The notes under the pieces: generated by a model
Told to the model about the DNA's origin: nothing
The model's input: only the letters and a program-made list of their open reading frames with translations
Database searches by the model: none
NCBI RefSeq assembly: GCF_019857225.1
Contig: NZ_JAFJSY010000011.1
Coordinates: 1 to 64,000, forward strand
DNA length: 64,000 nucleotides
Source of the DNA: Streptomyces plumbidurans
GTDB lineage: Bacteria; Actinomycetota; Actinomycetes; Streptomycetales; Streptomycetaceae
Direction: 5' to 3'
Translations under genes and position numbers: made by a program
Shown here: one piece after another, positions 15,770 to 23,722 of the stretch
Position numbering within the stretch: the first letter of the stretch is position 1
How the letters are laid out: every line of letters begins with the position of its first letter

Positions 15770-16489
15770 CTATCGGTAGAGCACGGCCCGTTCGACCGCG
15801 GTCCACGTCGTGCTCGTCACCACGTACAGCGCGGCCGCCAGCGGTACGACGGCCACCGTGACGAGCGTGAAGAAGGAGAGGTAGGGCGCGATCCTGCCGA
15901 TGGCCGCGGCGCCGGGGACCTGCTCCGGGCCGGCGGCGGCGGAAGCAGTGGCAGCCATGGTCTTCTTCGCGCGCAGGTAGTTGAAGGTCGCGACCGCCGC
16001 GACGAGCGCGAACAACCCGAGGTACACGAGCCCGGCAGCCCCGAACACCCCGCCGCCGGACAGCGCGTCCGCCCACCGCCCGCCGAGCGGCGCGGCGAAC
16101 AGTTGGTGGGTGAGCAGGCCGTTGTGCTCACCGCCGATCGTGGTGTTCGAGAACAGGTGGTAGAGCAGGAAGAACGCCGGCAGCTGGAGCAGTCCGGGCA
16201 GGCACCCGGACATCGGCGACACCTTCTCCTCGGCGTGCAGCTCCAGCAGGGCCTGCTGGAACTTCTTGGGGTCGTCCTTGTGCCGGGTGCGCAGCTCGGT
16301 GATCTTCGGCTGCAGCGCGGTGCGGGCCTTCTGCCCGCGGGCCGCGGCGCGGGAGAGGGGATGCACGAGGAGTCGTACGAGAGCGGTGAACAGGACGATC
16401 GCGGCGGCCGCCGCAGTGGCGCCGAACAGCGGCTGGATCAGGGCGGCGAGTTGCTCGACGAGATGTGCGAAAGCAGGGAAGACGGACAT
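15770..16489 (-). CDS. YidC/Oxa1-family membrane protein insertase (paralogue)
   Basis: A 239-residue membrane insertase of the YidC/Oxa1 family. After a first helix (AAAAIVLFTALVRLLVHPL) comes the family block ALQPKITELRTRHKDDPKKFQQALLELHAEEKVSPMSGCLPGLLQLPAFFLLYHLF, with the conserved hydrophilic-groove Arg in LFTALVRLLVHPLSR. Further helices follow. It is shorter than the housekeeping YidC and is not beside rpmH-rnpA, so it is a second copy. GGAGGG lies seven bases before the ATG. A small membrane protein gene sits 81 bases upstream on the same strand, suggesting an operon. Confidence 0.9.
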   Translation of the reverse strand: MSVFPAFAHLVEQLAALIQPLFGATAAAAAIVLFTALVRLLVHPLSRAAARGQKARTALQPKITELRTRHKDDPKKFQQALLELHAEEKVSPMSGCLPGLLQLPAFFLLYHLFSNTTIGGEHNGLLTHQLFAAPLGGRWADALSGGGVFGAAGLVYLGLFALVAAVATFNYLRAKKTMAATASAAAGPEQVPGAAAIGRIAPYLSFFTLVTVAVVPLAAALYVVTSTTWTAVERAVLYR

Positions 16490-16570
16490 GGTTGAGCCCT
16501 CCGAGGGTCATGCCGGAACGGGGTGAAGGCGGCATGACGACCCGCACGGGCACGCGTCGGAAGAGAGGTG

Positions 16571-16894
16571 TCAGGCGCCCTGTGCGACGGTCGTCGGGAG
16601 GGCGTGTCCGGGGGCTCGGGGGCGGGTGCGGCCCCTGGCGTCGGGGTCGCGCTGCGGCAGGAAGGCCGTACGGCGGTCCCGGTCGCGGATCGCCGTGCGC
16701 ACGCGCGTGGGCGGCACCGCGGGCACGATCCGTGCGGCGAGCAGGGCGCAGGCGGCGAGCGTGGCCCCGGCCGCCGCGGTGGCGGCGAGGGCGACGGTGG
16801 CGGTGAGGCTGCCGGTGTCGGCGAGCAGCACGGCCTGGAGGACCAGGAGCAGCAGCACGGCGGCGGGGCGCAGAGGTGTCCGGCTGCGGATCAC
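16571..16894 (-). CDS. Small membrane protein beside the YidC paralogue (DUF6412-like)
   Basis: A 107-residue protein with two membrane helices (LRPAAVLLLLVLQAVLLA at about residues 7-24 and ATVALAATAAAGATLAACALLA at about 29-50), then a basic, Pro/Arg-rich cytoplasmic tail with a FLPQRDPDARGRTRPRAPG segment. Similar small proteins accompany YidC paralogues in Streptomyces. The tail FLPQRDPDxxGRxRPRAPG is the conserved part. A GTG start follows a G-run ribosome-binding site. It is probably co-transcribed with the insertase and may be its client or partner. Confidence 0.72.
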   Translation of the reverse strand: MIRSRTPLRPAAVLLLLVLQAVLLADTGSLTATVALAATAAAGATLAACALLAARIVPAVPPTRVRTAIRDRDRRTAFLPQRDPDARGRTRPRAPGHALPTTVAQGA

Positions 16895-16904
16895 GGCTGC
16901 CCCC

Positions 16905-16955
16905 CCCTTCTTGTACGTGTGCTCTTCGCGTACGCGCGCTTTTCTCGTACGCGCG
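16905..16955 (-). repeat. Three 17-bp direct repeats before the YidC-paralogue operon
   Basis: Units 16905-16921, 16922-16938 and 16939-16955 share the core (C/T)GTACG(C/T)G(C/T)G on the plus strand, and the spacing of GTACG is exactly 17 (16913, 16930, 16947). Each unit holds a GTAC palindrome. They end about 10 bases before the GTG start of the small membrane protein, covering the leader. They look like tandem protein-binding sites or leader repeats. Confidence 0.7.
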
Positions 16956-16971
16956 TGCGTCCTGCTGTCGG

Positions 16972-17511
16972 TTATACAGGATCCGCCGCGGCCGGCTGTT
17001 CGATGGGCTCCAGCAGGCGCTTCGGCTTGAGCAGGATGCGGCTGATCGGATCCGCCGGGTCCGGATGGAGGCCCGGGCCCGGCACCATGACGACGTCCTG
17101 GACGGGTACGGCGGTTCCGCAGGCGGGGCATTCGCCGTAGGTGCCCAGTTCGGTGTCGCAGGCGATGTGCCGGAAGGAGCGCAGCTGGGTCTCGCCGAAG
17201 TGCTCGCGGCCCCACAGGCCGAGCGAGCGCAGCGTGGGCCACAGGGCGATGCCGCGGTCGGTGATGACGTACTCGTCGCGCGGCGGCGACTCCTGGTACC
17301 GGCGCTTGTCGAGGATGCCCTCCGCGGTGAGCGTCTGCAGGCGGGCGGCCAGGACCGCGCGCGGGATGCCGAGGTGGACGAGGAAGTCGTTGTAGCGCCG
17401 TACGCCGTAGAGCGCGTCGCGGATCACGAGCAGCGTCCAGCGCTCGCCGACCACCTCCAGCGCGCGGGCGATGGAGCACTCCTGCGTCACGTAGTCCTTG
17501 CCCAGTGCCAT
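16972..17511 (-). CDS. HxlR-family transcriptional regulator
   Basis: A 179-residue regulator. The HxlR winged helix occupies residues ~10-110 (CSIARALEVVGERWTLLVIRDAL, RYNDFLVHLGIPRAVLAARLQTL, YVITDRG). Cys12 in the family position could be a redox switch. The C-terminal ~60 residues include CPACG, possibly one half of a metal site, and a tail ending near PAAADPV. It is divergent from an MFS exporter with repeated TTCAATGAA sites between them. ATG 17511 was chosen; ATG 17529, with GGGAAA before it, is also possible. Confidence 0.88.
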   Translation of the reverse strand: MALGKDYVTQECSIARALEVVGERWTLLVIRDALYGVRRYNDFLVHLGIPRAVLAARLQTLTAEGILDKRRYQESPPRDEYVITDRGIALWPTLRSLGLWGREHFGETQLRSFRHIACDTELGTYGECPACGTAVPVQDVVMVPGPGLHPDPADPISRILLKPKRLLEPIEQPAAADPV

Positions 17512-17543
17512 GCCGTCCACTGTAACCATTTTCCCTGAGCTGA

Positions 17544-17603
17544 TTCAATGAATGAACCTAGGATGCTACGGTGGGCGACATGCCTAGGTTCAATGAACGA
17601 ACT
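17544..17603. promoter_or_regulatory. Divergent HxlR/MFS control region with repeated sites
   Basis: TTCAATGAATGAACC (17544-17558) and TTCAATGAACGAACT (17589-17603) are direct repeats 45 bp apart. Overlapping them, TGAACCTAGG (17553-17562) and CCTAGGTTCA (17583-17592) form a perfect 10-bp inverted repeat around 20 bases. Possible -10 hexamers lie inside: TAGGAT (17559-17564) for the exporter and TAGCAT (minus strand, 17563-17568) for the regulator. Binding here would control both directions. Confidence 0.75.
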
Positions 17604-18992
17604 CTCACTGAGGCCGACGCCACGAGCGCGCCGCACGCACAACCCGCTCAGGCGCCCGCGCACGGCCGCGCCACCCTCGCCCTGACCAGCGCGGCCACCG
17701 CCGTGACGCTGATGACGTACACCGCCCCGCTGGTCACGCTCCCCGACACCGCGGCGGCCCTGCACACCCCGGTCTCCGCCCAGGCCTGGCTGCTCAACGG
17801 CACCCCGCTGGGCCTGGCCGCGCTGCTCCTGGTCGCCGGCAGCCTCGCCGACGACTACGGCCGCCGCCGCATCTTCCTGGCGGGCACCCTCACCCTCGGC
17901 ATCACCACGGCCCTCGGCGCCCTGGCCTCGTCCACCTGGCTGTTCACGCTGGCCCGGATCGCGCAGGGCGCGGCGAGCGCGGCCATCCTCGCGAGCAGCC
18001 TGGGGCTGATCGTCCACGCGTTCCCCACGCCCCGCGGCCGACTGCACGCGACGGGTGTGTGGGGTGCGTTCGTCAGCGGCGGCATCGCGGTGGGCCCCCT
18101 CGTGGCGGGCGCGTTCTCCGACTGGCGGGTGGCCTACGGCGTGCTCGGCGCGGCCGCGCTGCTGGTGGCGGGCCTGGGCACCCGCGGTCTGACGGAGTCC
18201 CGTTCACCGCGGGGCGGCCGCCCGGACGTGTTCGGCGCGCTGGCCTTCGGACTGGCGCTGGTCGCGCTGGTCGCCGCCCTGACCCTGGGCCGGGACGGCT
18301 GGCTGCGCCCGCAGGTGGGCCTGCTGCTGGTGGCGACCGTGGCGCTGATGGCGGTCTTCACCGTGGTGGAGCGCCGCACCGCGACGCCGATGATCGACCT
18401 CGGCCTGCTGCGCCGCCCCCGCTTCCTGGCGTCCTCCGCGGGCGGCCTGTTCACGGGCCTGGCGGTGATCGGCACCTTCAGCTTCCTGCCGGCCATGCTC
18501 CAGCAGACGCTCGGCCTGAGCGCGATGGACACGGCCTGGCTGTTCCTCCTGTGGTCGGGCCTGTCCTTCACCGTGGCCCTGCAGGCCAAGCGGCTGGCCG
18601 GCCGGGTCTCCCCGCGCCACCAGCTGGCCGTCGGCTTCGGCCTGCACGCGGTCGGCGTCCTCACCATGCTCGGCGCGCTCGACGCCCACTCCTGGCACCG
18701 GCTGCTGCCCGGCCTGATCATCGGCGGCATCGGCAGCGGCCTGCTGAACGCCGCCCTGCCGCTGCTGTCGGTGGAGTCGGTCCCGGCCGCCCGCGCCGCC
18801 ATGGGCTCCGGCGCCCAGCAGACGTTCCGCTACATCGGCTCCTGCGCGGGCGTCGCCCTGACCATCGCCATCGCGACGTCGTCGGGCGGCGGACTGGCCC
18901 ACGGCGCCGACATCGCGCTGGTGGTCTCGGCGGGCCTGGCGGCACTGGCGGCCGCGGCCGTGCTGGCGCTGCGGTCGTCCCCGGCCGCGTAG
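17580..18992 (+). CDS. MFS transporter (drug/metabolite exporter)
   Basis: About 470 residues with twelve hydrophobic segments. The family motif A is present as DDYGRRRIFLAG between helices 2 and 3, and GGIGSGLLNAALPLLSVESVP resembles the later conserved segment. This fits a multidrug or amino-acid efflux permease of the major facilitator superfamily. The message may be leaderless: a TAGGAT -10 lies seven bases before an in-frame GTG at 17571, which would add three residues. The right-hand operator copy lies inside the first codons. Regulation by the divergent HxlR protein is inferred. Confidence 0.87.
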   Translation: MPRFNERTLTEADATSAPHAQPAQAPAHGRATLALTSAATAVTLMTYTAPLVTLPDTAAALHTPVSAQAWLLNGTPLGLAALLLVAGSLADDYGRRRIFLAGTLTLGITTALGALASSTWLFTLARIAQGAASAAILASSLGLIVHAFPTPRGRLHATGVWGAFVSGGIAVGPLVAGAFSDWRVAYGVLGAAALLVAGLGTRGLTESRSPRGGRPDVFGALAFGLALVALVAALTLGRDGWLRPQVGLLLVATVALMAVFTVVERRTATPMIDLGLLRRPRFLASSAGGLFTGLAVIGTFSFLPAMLQQTLGLSAMDTAWLFLLWSGLSFTVALQAKRLAGRVSPRHQLAVGFGLHAVGVLTMLGALDAHSWHRLLPGLIIGGIGSGLLNAALPLLSVESVPAARAAMGSGAQQTFRYIGSCAGVALTIAIATSSGGGLAHGADIALVVSAGLAALAAAAVLALRSSPAA

Positions 18993-19112
18993 GGCCTCTC
19001 CCCAACGCACGCTCAGATCGCATCCGTATGAAACATTTCCGGGGTCCCACCGCATCAATGAAGTGAGAGCGGATGCGCGGTGCCGGGCACGGTGCCGTGA
19101 GTTGGGGGAGAG

Positions 19113-19625
19113 ATGCGACAGGTGCGGGCGGACGAGTACGCGGAGTTCGCTGCGGTGCGCGCCGGACATCTCTACCGGTCGGCCTGTCTGCTGACCGCCG
19201 GTGACACACATCTGGCCGAGGATCTCGTGCAGGAGACCCTCGGGCGGCTCTACGTCAGCTGGCGGCGGGTGTCCCGGGTGGGCAACCCGGCGGGGTATGC
19301 GCAGACCGTTCTCATGCGTACGTTTCTCGCCCATCAGCGCCGGCTCAGCAGCACCGAGCGGGCCATGGACGTGCTGCCCGAACTGCCCGACGACGGCGCC
19401 GGCCGTGACATGCCGCTGCGGCTGACGCTGCTTCAGGCCCTGGCCCGGCTGCCCGCCAAGGACCGGGCGGTGGTCGTCCTGCGGTACTGGGAGGACCGCT
19501 CCGTCGAGGAGACCGCGCAGGTCATGAACGCCAGTTCGGCCGCCGTGCGCACCCGCTGCACCCGCGCTCTCGGGCGGCTGCGGGAACTGCTCGGCGAGGA
19601 CCTCGGCGAGTACGCGCGCCCCTGA
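19113..19625 (+). CDS. SigE-type ECF RNA polymerase sigma factor
   Basis: A 170-residue extracytoplasmic-function sigma factor. Region 2 is residues ~8-75 (FAAVRAGHLYRSACLLTAGDTHLAEDLVQETLGRLYVSW), and region 4 is about 105-160 (LLQALARLPAKDRAVVVLRYWEDRSVEETAQVM, recognition helix SSAAVRTRCTRALGRLRELL). This is the streptomycete SigE-family type, close to SACE-like short sigmas. GGGGGAGAG precedes the ATG. Upstream, CGCATCCG (19019-19026) and CGGATGCG (19070-19077) form an inverted repeat around a TGAAAC element, a possible autoregulated promoter. The membrane-partner gene follows 43 bases later. Confidence 0.9.
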   Translation: MRQVRADEYAEFAAVRAGHLYRSACLLTAGDTHLAEDLVQETLGRLYVSWRRVSRVGNPAGYAQTVLMRTFLAHQRRLSSTERAMDVLPELPDDGAGRDMPLRLTLLQALARLPAKDRAVVVLRYWEDRSVEETAQVMNASSAAVRTRCTRALGRLRELLGEDLGEYARP

Positions 19626-19668
19626 ACACAGCTCTGTACGTCGTCCCTTCGCGAAACGGTGATCCGTC

Positions 19669-20934
19669 ATGCCCTTGGAACAGCACACCGATCCCTTCGA
19701 GGAGCGGCTCAGCGCCCATCTGCGCGACGCCGCCGGCTGCTTCGAGACCGACCGGGCCGCGCTCGTGACCGCTGGAGCGGTGCGCGGGCGGCGGCGACTG
19801 CTGCTGCGGCAGCGGGCCGCCGTGGCGGGCGGGGCGGCGGGCATCGCGCTCGTCGGCGTGGGCGGGGCACTGCTCCTGCCCGCCGGCGCGGGCTCCCGTG
19901 ACGGCAGTGACGACCGCTCCTCCGTGGCCGCCGCCACGCACGCCTCCGCGTCCGCCACACCCGTCTCCGGCGGCGCGTTGGTCCGTACGCTCGAAAAGCT
20001 GCTTCCGGACGGCAAGTTCAGCCGTGCCGAGGCACGGGGCACGGACGAGAAGCCGGGGCCGTACGTGCAGCTCGTGTTCGACGACGGCAAGGGCGCGGCG
20101 GCCGTGAGCGTGAGCCTCGACCGCGTCGAGCCGGGCAGCGACCAGGCCAGGCAGACCACCGAGTGCCCCGGCAAGCCCTACGCCCACTACGACGCCTGCA
20201 GCACGAGCAGGCTGCCGGACGGCTCCGTCGTCATGGTGCTGCAGGGCTACGAGTATCCGGACCGCCGGGTGGACACCAAGTGGTGGGACGCCGAACTCGT
20301 CACCCCGCAGGGCCATCACGTCGGCGTCAGCGAGTGGAACGCCGCCGCCGAGAAGGACTCGCCCGTCACCCGTCCCCGGCCGCCGCTGTCCCCCGCCCAG
20401 TTGCTGCATCTGGCCGCCGCGACCGCCTGGCGGGACGCGATCGACGCGATCCCCGCCGCCCCGGACCGGTCGACCACGAAGCCGACCGGTACCGCGCCCA
20501 GCGCGAGCGAGCCGGCCGCCGCCGTACCGGTCGCGCCCACCCTGAAGTCCCTGCTGCCGAAGGGCCTCACCGTCTCGGACGCCAGCGGGGACGACACCGG
20601 GTTCGGGTACGTCGTCGTCGACGACGGCAAGGGCAAGAGCCTCGTGCAGGTCAACGTCCAGACCGGGATGGGGGACGTCGCGGGCGAGCTCTTCGGGTCC
20701 GGCGCCGAGACCCTGTCCGACGGCACGATGGTCGCCGTGCGCCAGGGCGCCGGCGAGAAGGGCGGCGCGGGCGTGGTGATGTGGACCGTCGACACCCTGC
20801 GCACCGACGGGAGCCGGGTCGTGATCAGTGCCTTCAACTCCGGGGCCCAGGACACCGCCGCGACCCGCAAGACCCCTGCCCTGTCCATCGGGCAGCTGAG
20901 GACGATCGCCCTCAGCCCCCGGTGGTTCCGGTAG
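19669..20934 (+). CDS. Membrane-anchored putative anti-sigma partner with duplicated outer domain
   Basis: A 421-residue single-pass protein directly after the ECF sigma gene. The N-terminal ~45 residues (DPFEERLSAHLRDAAGCFETDRAALVTAGAVRGRRR) are cytoplasmic and could hold the sigma-binding part. The helix is at about 47-70 (AAVAGGAAGIALVGVGGALLLPAGAG). Outside are two related ~125-residue domains, at about 100-255 and 288-415. Each has a L..LLP start, a DDGKG turn, an LPDG/LSDG-T/S-V/M-V strand and an RP.LS..QL.. end, joined by a Ser/Thr/Pro/Ala linker. No classical zinc anti-sigma HxxxCxxC is present. The partner role is inferred from position. Confidence 0.75.
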   Translation: MPLEQHTDPFEERLSAHLRDAAGCFETDRAALVTAGAVRGRRRLLLRQRAAVAGGAAGIALVGVGGALLLPAGAGSRDGSDDRSSVAAATHASASATPVSGGALVRTLEKLLPDGKFSRAEARGTDEKPGPYVQLVFDDGKGAAAVSVSLDRVEPGSDQARQTTECPGKPYAHYDACSTSRLPDGSVVMVLQGYEYPDRRVDTKWWDAELVTPQGHHVGVSEWNAAAEKDSPVTRPRPPLSPAQLLHLAAATAWRDAIDAIPAAPDRSTTKPTGTAPSASEPAAAVPVAPTLKSLLPKGLTVSDASGDDTGFGYVVVDDGKGKSLVQVNVQTGMGDVAGELFGSGAETLSDGTMVAVRQGAGEKGGAGVVMWTVDTLRTDGSRVVISAFNSGAQDTAATRKTPALSIGQLRTIALSPRWFR

Positions 20935-21561
20935 TCAGTCGGCGCTCTTGTCGTTCTTGTCGCTCTTGCTGTTCACATCGTTCTTGGCGAGGGTGCTCTC
21001 GGAGTCCTCGTCCGCGGGCTCCGCGTCCTCGACGTCCTGCGCGCCCTCTTCGTCCTGCGCGCCCTCTTCGTCCTCCGCGTCCTCTTCGAAGTAGGCGTCG
21101 AGGACCGCGTCCAGTTCGGACTCCCACTCCTCGAAGCGGGACCTGGCCGTCGCCTCGATCTCGATGGGGTACCAGCGGCGGTCGGGGGTGTGGACCGTGA
21201 TCGTGAACCGCTTGCCGAAGCGCGGGGACTCGGTCTCCACGGCGCCGATCTCGTCCCAGCGGAACTCGCACTCCTGGTCGTCCAGGGCGAGCCGTACGCC
21301 TCGGTGGTCGGCGACGATCCTCGCGCGGCGGTCGGAGGCCTCGAAGACGGGGCCTTCGGGGGCCTCTTCCTCGTCGTCCGCGGCCGTCTCCTGCTCCTCG
21401 GCACCGGGTTCGGGCGCGGCCGGTGTCCGGGCCTCTTCCGACGCGGCGTCCGCGTCCTCGGAGACGGCCTCGGCGTCCTGCGCCGCGTCCTCCTCCGGCT
21501 GCTCGGACACGGGTGGGGTGAGCCCGGGGATGAAGGCCGGGTCGAATCCGGCACCCGTCAC
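20935..21561 (-). CDS. Acidic conserved hypothetical protein
   Basis: A 208-residue cytoplasmic protein. The start is VTGAGFDPAFIPGLTPPVSE, followed by an Asp/Glu/Ala-rich region. A compact ~70-residue domain follows (RARIVADHRGVRLALDDQECEFRWDEIGAVETESPRFGKRFTITVHTPDRRWYPIEIEA), which has a PH-like alternating strand pattern. The C-terminus is very acidic and encoded partly by three 18-bp repeats (21034-21087). The GTG at 21561 was chosen for AAGGGCGAG upstream. Its stop codon directly abuts that of the preceding convergent gene. No function is known to me; similar proteins are common in Streptomyces. Confidence 0.7.
   Translation of the reverse strand: MTGAGFDPAFIPGLTPPVSEQPEEDAAQDAEAVSEDADAASEEARTPAAPEPGAEEQETAADDEEEAPEGPVFEASDRRARIVADHRGVRLALDDQECEFRWDEIGAVETESPRFGKRFTITVHTPDRRWYPIEIEATARSRFEEWESELDAVLDAYFEEDAEDEEGAQDEEGAQDVEDAEPADEDSESTLAKNDVNSKSDKNDKSAD
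21034..21087 (-). repeat. Three 18-bp tandem repeats in the acidic tail
   Basis: GTCCTGCGCGCCCTCTTC occurs at 21034-21051 and 21052-21069, with a two-mismatch copy at 21070-21087. It encodes repeats of the form EEGAQD in the C-terminal acidic tail. Confidence 0.85.
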
Positions 21562-21715
21562 GGGCTCGCCCTTCAGGGGCTGGCTGCTCGATCCTATGCG
21601 CTGCTCCACAGCGGGCAGTATGGTCGAAGATCCTGTGCGGGACACAGCCGGCCCCAACTTCGTTATGAGACGCCTACATGCGCACCCCACCATGCGCACG
21701 CATGCAGGCGCACAC

Positions 21716-23191
21716 CTAGACGAACAGGCTGACGACGGCCGCGACCGCGAAGCCCGCCACCGACAGCACCGACTCCAGCACGGTCCAGGTCTTCAGCGTG
21801 TCCCGCTCGCTGATGCCGAAGTACTTGGCGACCATCCAGAAGCCGCCGTCGTTGACGTGCGAGGCGAAGATGGAGCCCGCGGAGATGGCCATGATGACGA
21901 GGGCGACGAAGGCCTGGGAGTGGTGGCCCTCGCTGAGCAGGGGGGCGACGATGCCGGCCGTGGTGACGATGGCGACCGTGGCCGAGCCCTGGGCGACCCG
22001 CAGGACGACCGAGATCAGGTACGACAGGACGAGCACCGGCAGGCCCACGTCGTGGAAGGTGTCCGAGAGGGCCTGGGCGACACCGCTCGCCTTGAGGATC
22101 GCGCCGAAGATACCGCCCGCGCCGACCACGAGCAGGATGTTGCCGACCGGCTTCAGGGACGCGGTGGAGACCGTCTCCAGGGACTTGCGGGACCAGCCGC
22201 GGCGGATGCCCAGCAGGTAGTACGCCAGCAGCAGCGCGATCGTCAGCGCCACGAACGGGTGGCCGAAGAACTCGACCACCGAACGGCCGGTGGACGGGTC
22301 GAAGGCGATGGAGGAGAACGTCGCCGCGAGGATGAGGATCAGCGGGGTGCCGATGATGCCGAGGACGACGCCCAGCGACACGGGCTCCTCGCGCGGCTGC
22401 ACGCCCTGCTCCTGCTGCTCGTTGACGACCGCCATCTTGGCCTCAGCGGCGGCCTCCACCATGTCCTGCGGCACGGCCACGAAGATGCGGCGCCCGATCC
22501 AGGCGGAGAACACCCAGGCGGCCAGCACGGCCGGGATGCCGCAGACGATGCCCATCAGGATGATCCAGCCGAGCTGCACGTGCAGCAGTCCGGCCGCGGC
22601 CACCGGTCCCGGGTGCGGGGGCAGGAAGGCGTGGGTCATCGACAGGCCCGCGAGCAGCGGCAGGCAGTACAGCAGGATCGACTTGCCGGAGCGCTTGGCG
22701 GCGGCGTAGACGATCGGCGCGAGGACGAAGATGCCGACGTCGAAGAAGACCGGGATGCCGAAGATCAGGCCGGTGAGGCCCATCGCGAGCGGCGCCCGTC
22801 GTTCGCCGAAGAGGTTCAGCAGCCGGGAGGCGAGCACCTCGGCGCCGCCGCTGACCTCGAGGATCGCGCCGAGCATCGTGCCCAGGCCGATGATGATCGC
22901 GACGTGGCCGAGGATGCCGCCCATGCCGGACTCGATGGTCGACACGGCGTCCGAGCGCTGGACCGTGCCGAAGAGTTCGGTGACCGACAGTCCGGCCAGC
23001 AGGCCGACGGCTATGGAGACCGCGAGCAGGGCCACGAAGGGCTGGAGTCTGACCTTGATGATCAGGAAGAGGAGGAGCGCGATACCGATGGCGGCGACCG
23101 TGAGCAGAGCGGGCGTGCCGTCGAACAGGAGGAGCAGGCCACCCGTGTGTGGTGGGGCGGCCGGTGCGTCAGCGGCGAGCGGGAGGGACAT
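21716..23191 (-). CDS. GntP-family permease (gluconate or D-serine type)
   Basis: A 491-residue inner-membrane transporter with 12 or more hydrophobic segments. Family blocks include GMGGILGHVAIIIGLGTMLGAILEVSGGAEVLA, FGIPVFFDVGIFVL, THAFLPPHPGPVAAAGLL, RVAQGSATVAIVTTAGI and HVNDGGFWMVAKYF. GntP members carry gluconate, but DsdX-type members carry D-serine. The neighbouring D-amino-acid enzymes make a D-amino acid or keto-acid substrate worth considering. It follows ridA on the same strand after 120 bases and may be the last gene of the kinase-iclR-ridA-gntP transcript. Confidence 0.92.
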   Translation of the reverse strand: MSLPLAADAPAAPPHTGGLLLLFDGTPALLTVAAIGIALLLFLIIKVRLQPFVALLAVSIAVGLLAGLSVTELFGTVQRSDAVSTIESGMGGILGHVAIIIGLGTMLGAILEVSGGAEVLASRLLNLFGERRAPLAMGLTGLIFGIPVFFDVGIFVLAPIVYAAAKRSGKSILLYCLPLLAGLSMTHAFLPPHPGPVAAAGLLHVQLGWIILMGIVCGIPAVLAAWVFSAWIGRRIFVAVPQDMVEAAAEAKMAVVNEQQEQGVQPREEPVSLGVVLGIIGTPLILILAATFSSIAFDPSTGRSVVEFFGHPFVALTIALLLAYYLLGIRRGWSRKSLETVSTASLKPVGNILLVVGAGGIFGAILKASGVAQALSDTFHDVGLPVLVLSYLISVVLRVAQGSATVAIVTTAGIVAPLLSEGHHSQAFVALVIMAISAGSIFASHVNDGGFWMVAKYFGISERDTLKTWTVLESVLSVAGFAVAAVVSLFV

Positions 23192-23311
23192 GTCGGGGGT
23201 CCTCTGGTTAAGGGCATGGGGCTTTCGGGCAGGGGGGATCGCGGCACGGCGTCCCGGGGGTGTGGGGCGCCGCGCCGTGAGGACGTACGCGGTGGGGGGT
23301 TCGAGTCGGCG

Positions 23312-23722
23312 TCAGCCCAGTACGGCCAGGGCGTCGATCTCGATGAGGAGTCCCGCGGGCAGACCGACGTAGACGGTCGTGCGGGCGGCGGGCGGCTGGG
23401 TGAGGCCCTGCTCCTCGAAGTAGGTGTTGTAGATGCCGTTCATCTCGGCGAAGTGGTCCACGTCGGTGAGGTAGACGCGAAGCATCATCACGTCGTCCCA
23501 GCTCGCGCCGCCCTCCTCCAGGATCGCCTTGACGTTGGCGAGGGTCTGCAGGGTCTGCTCGCGCAGACCGGGGCCGACGGGCGTGGGGGGCTTGCCCTCC
23601 TCGGCGGGCAGGAAGCCGACCTGGCCGGCGACCTGGAGGATGTTGCCCTTCTTGACGCCGTGGGAGAACTTCGCGGGCGGGGTGGTGTGCGTCTTGGGGG
23701 TGAGGGCGATCTTGTCGGTCAT
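23312..23722 (-). CDS. RidA-family enamine/imine deaminase
   Basis: A 136-residue cytoplasmic protein of the RidA/YjgF/UK114 family. Motifs are HGVKKGNILQVAGQVGF, EQTLQTLANVKAILEEGGASWDDVMMLRVYLTD and the C-terminal PAARTTVYVGLPAGLLIEIDALAVL, where the conserved Arg (AARTTV) binds the substrate carboxylate. RidA hydrolyses reactive 2-aminoacrylate or imines made by PLP dehydratases, which fits the nearby D-serine-dehydratase-like gene. Its ATG overlaps the iclR stop (ATGA). GGAAG seven bases upstream supports the start. Confidence 0.92.
   Translation of the reverse strand: MTDKIALTPKTHTTPPAKFSHGVKKGNILQVAGQVGFLPAEEGKPPTPVGPGLREQTLQTLANVKAILEEGGASWDDVMMLRVYLTDVDHFAEMNGIYNTYFEEQGLTQPPAARTTVYVGLPAGLLIEIDALAVLG

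Noticed and set aside
16905..16955. Iteron-like repeats as a plasmid replication origin
   Set aside because: Only three copies, no Rep gene, and they sit in the leader of a chromosomal operon.
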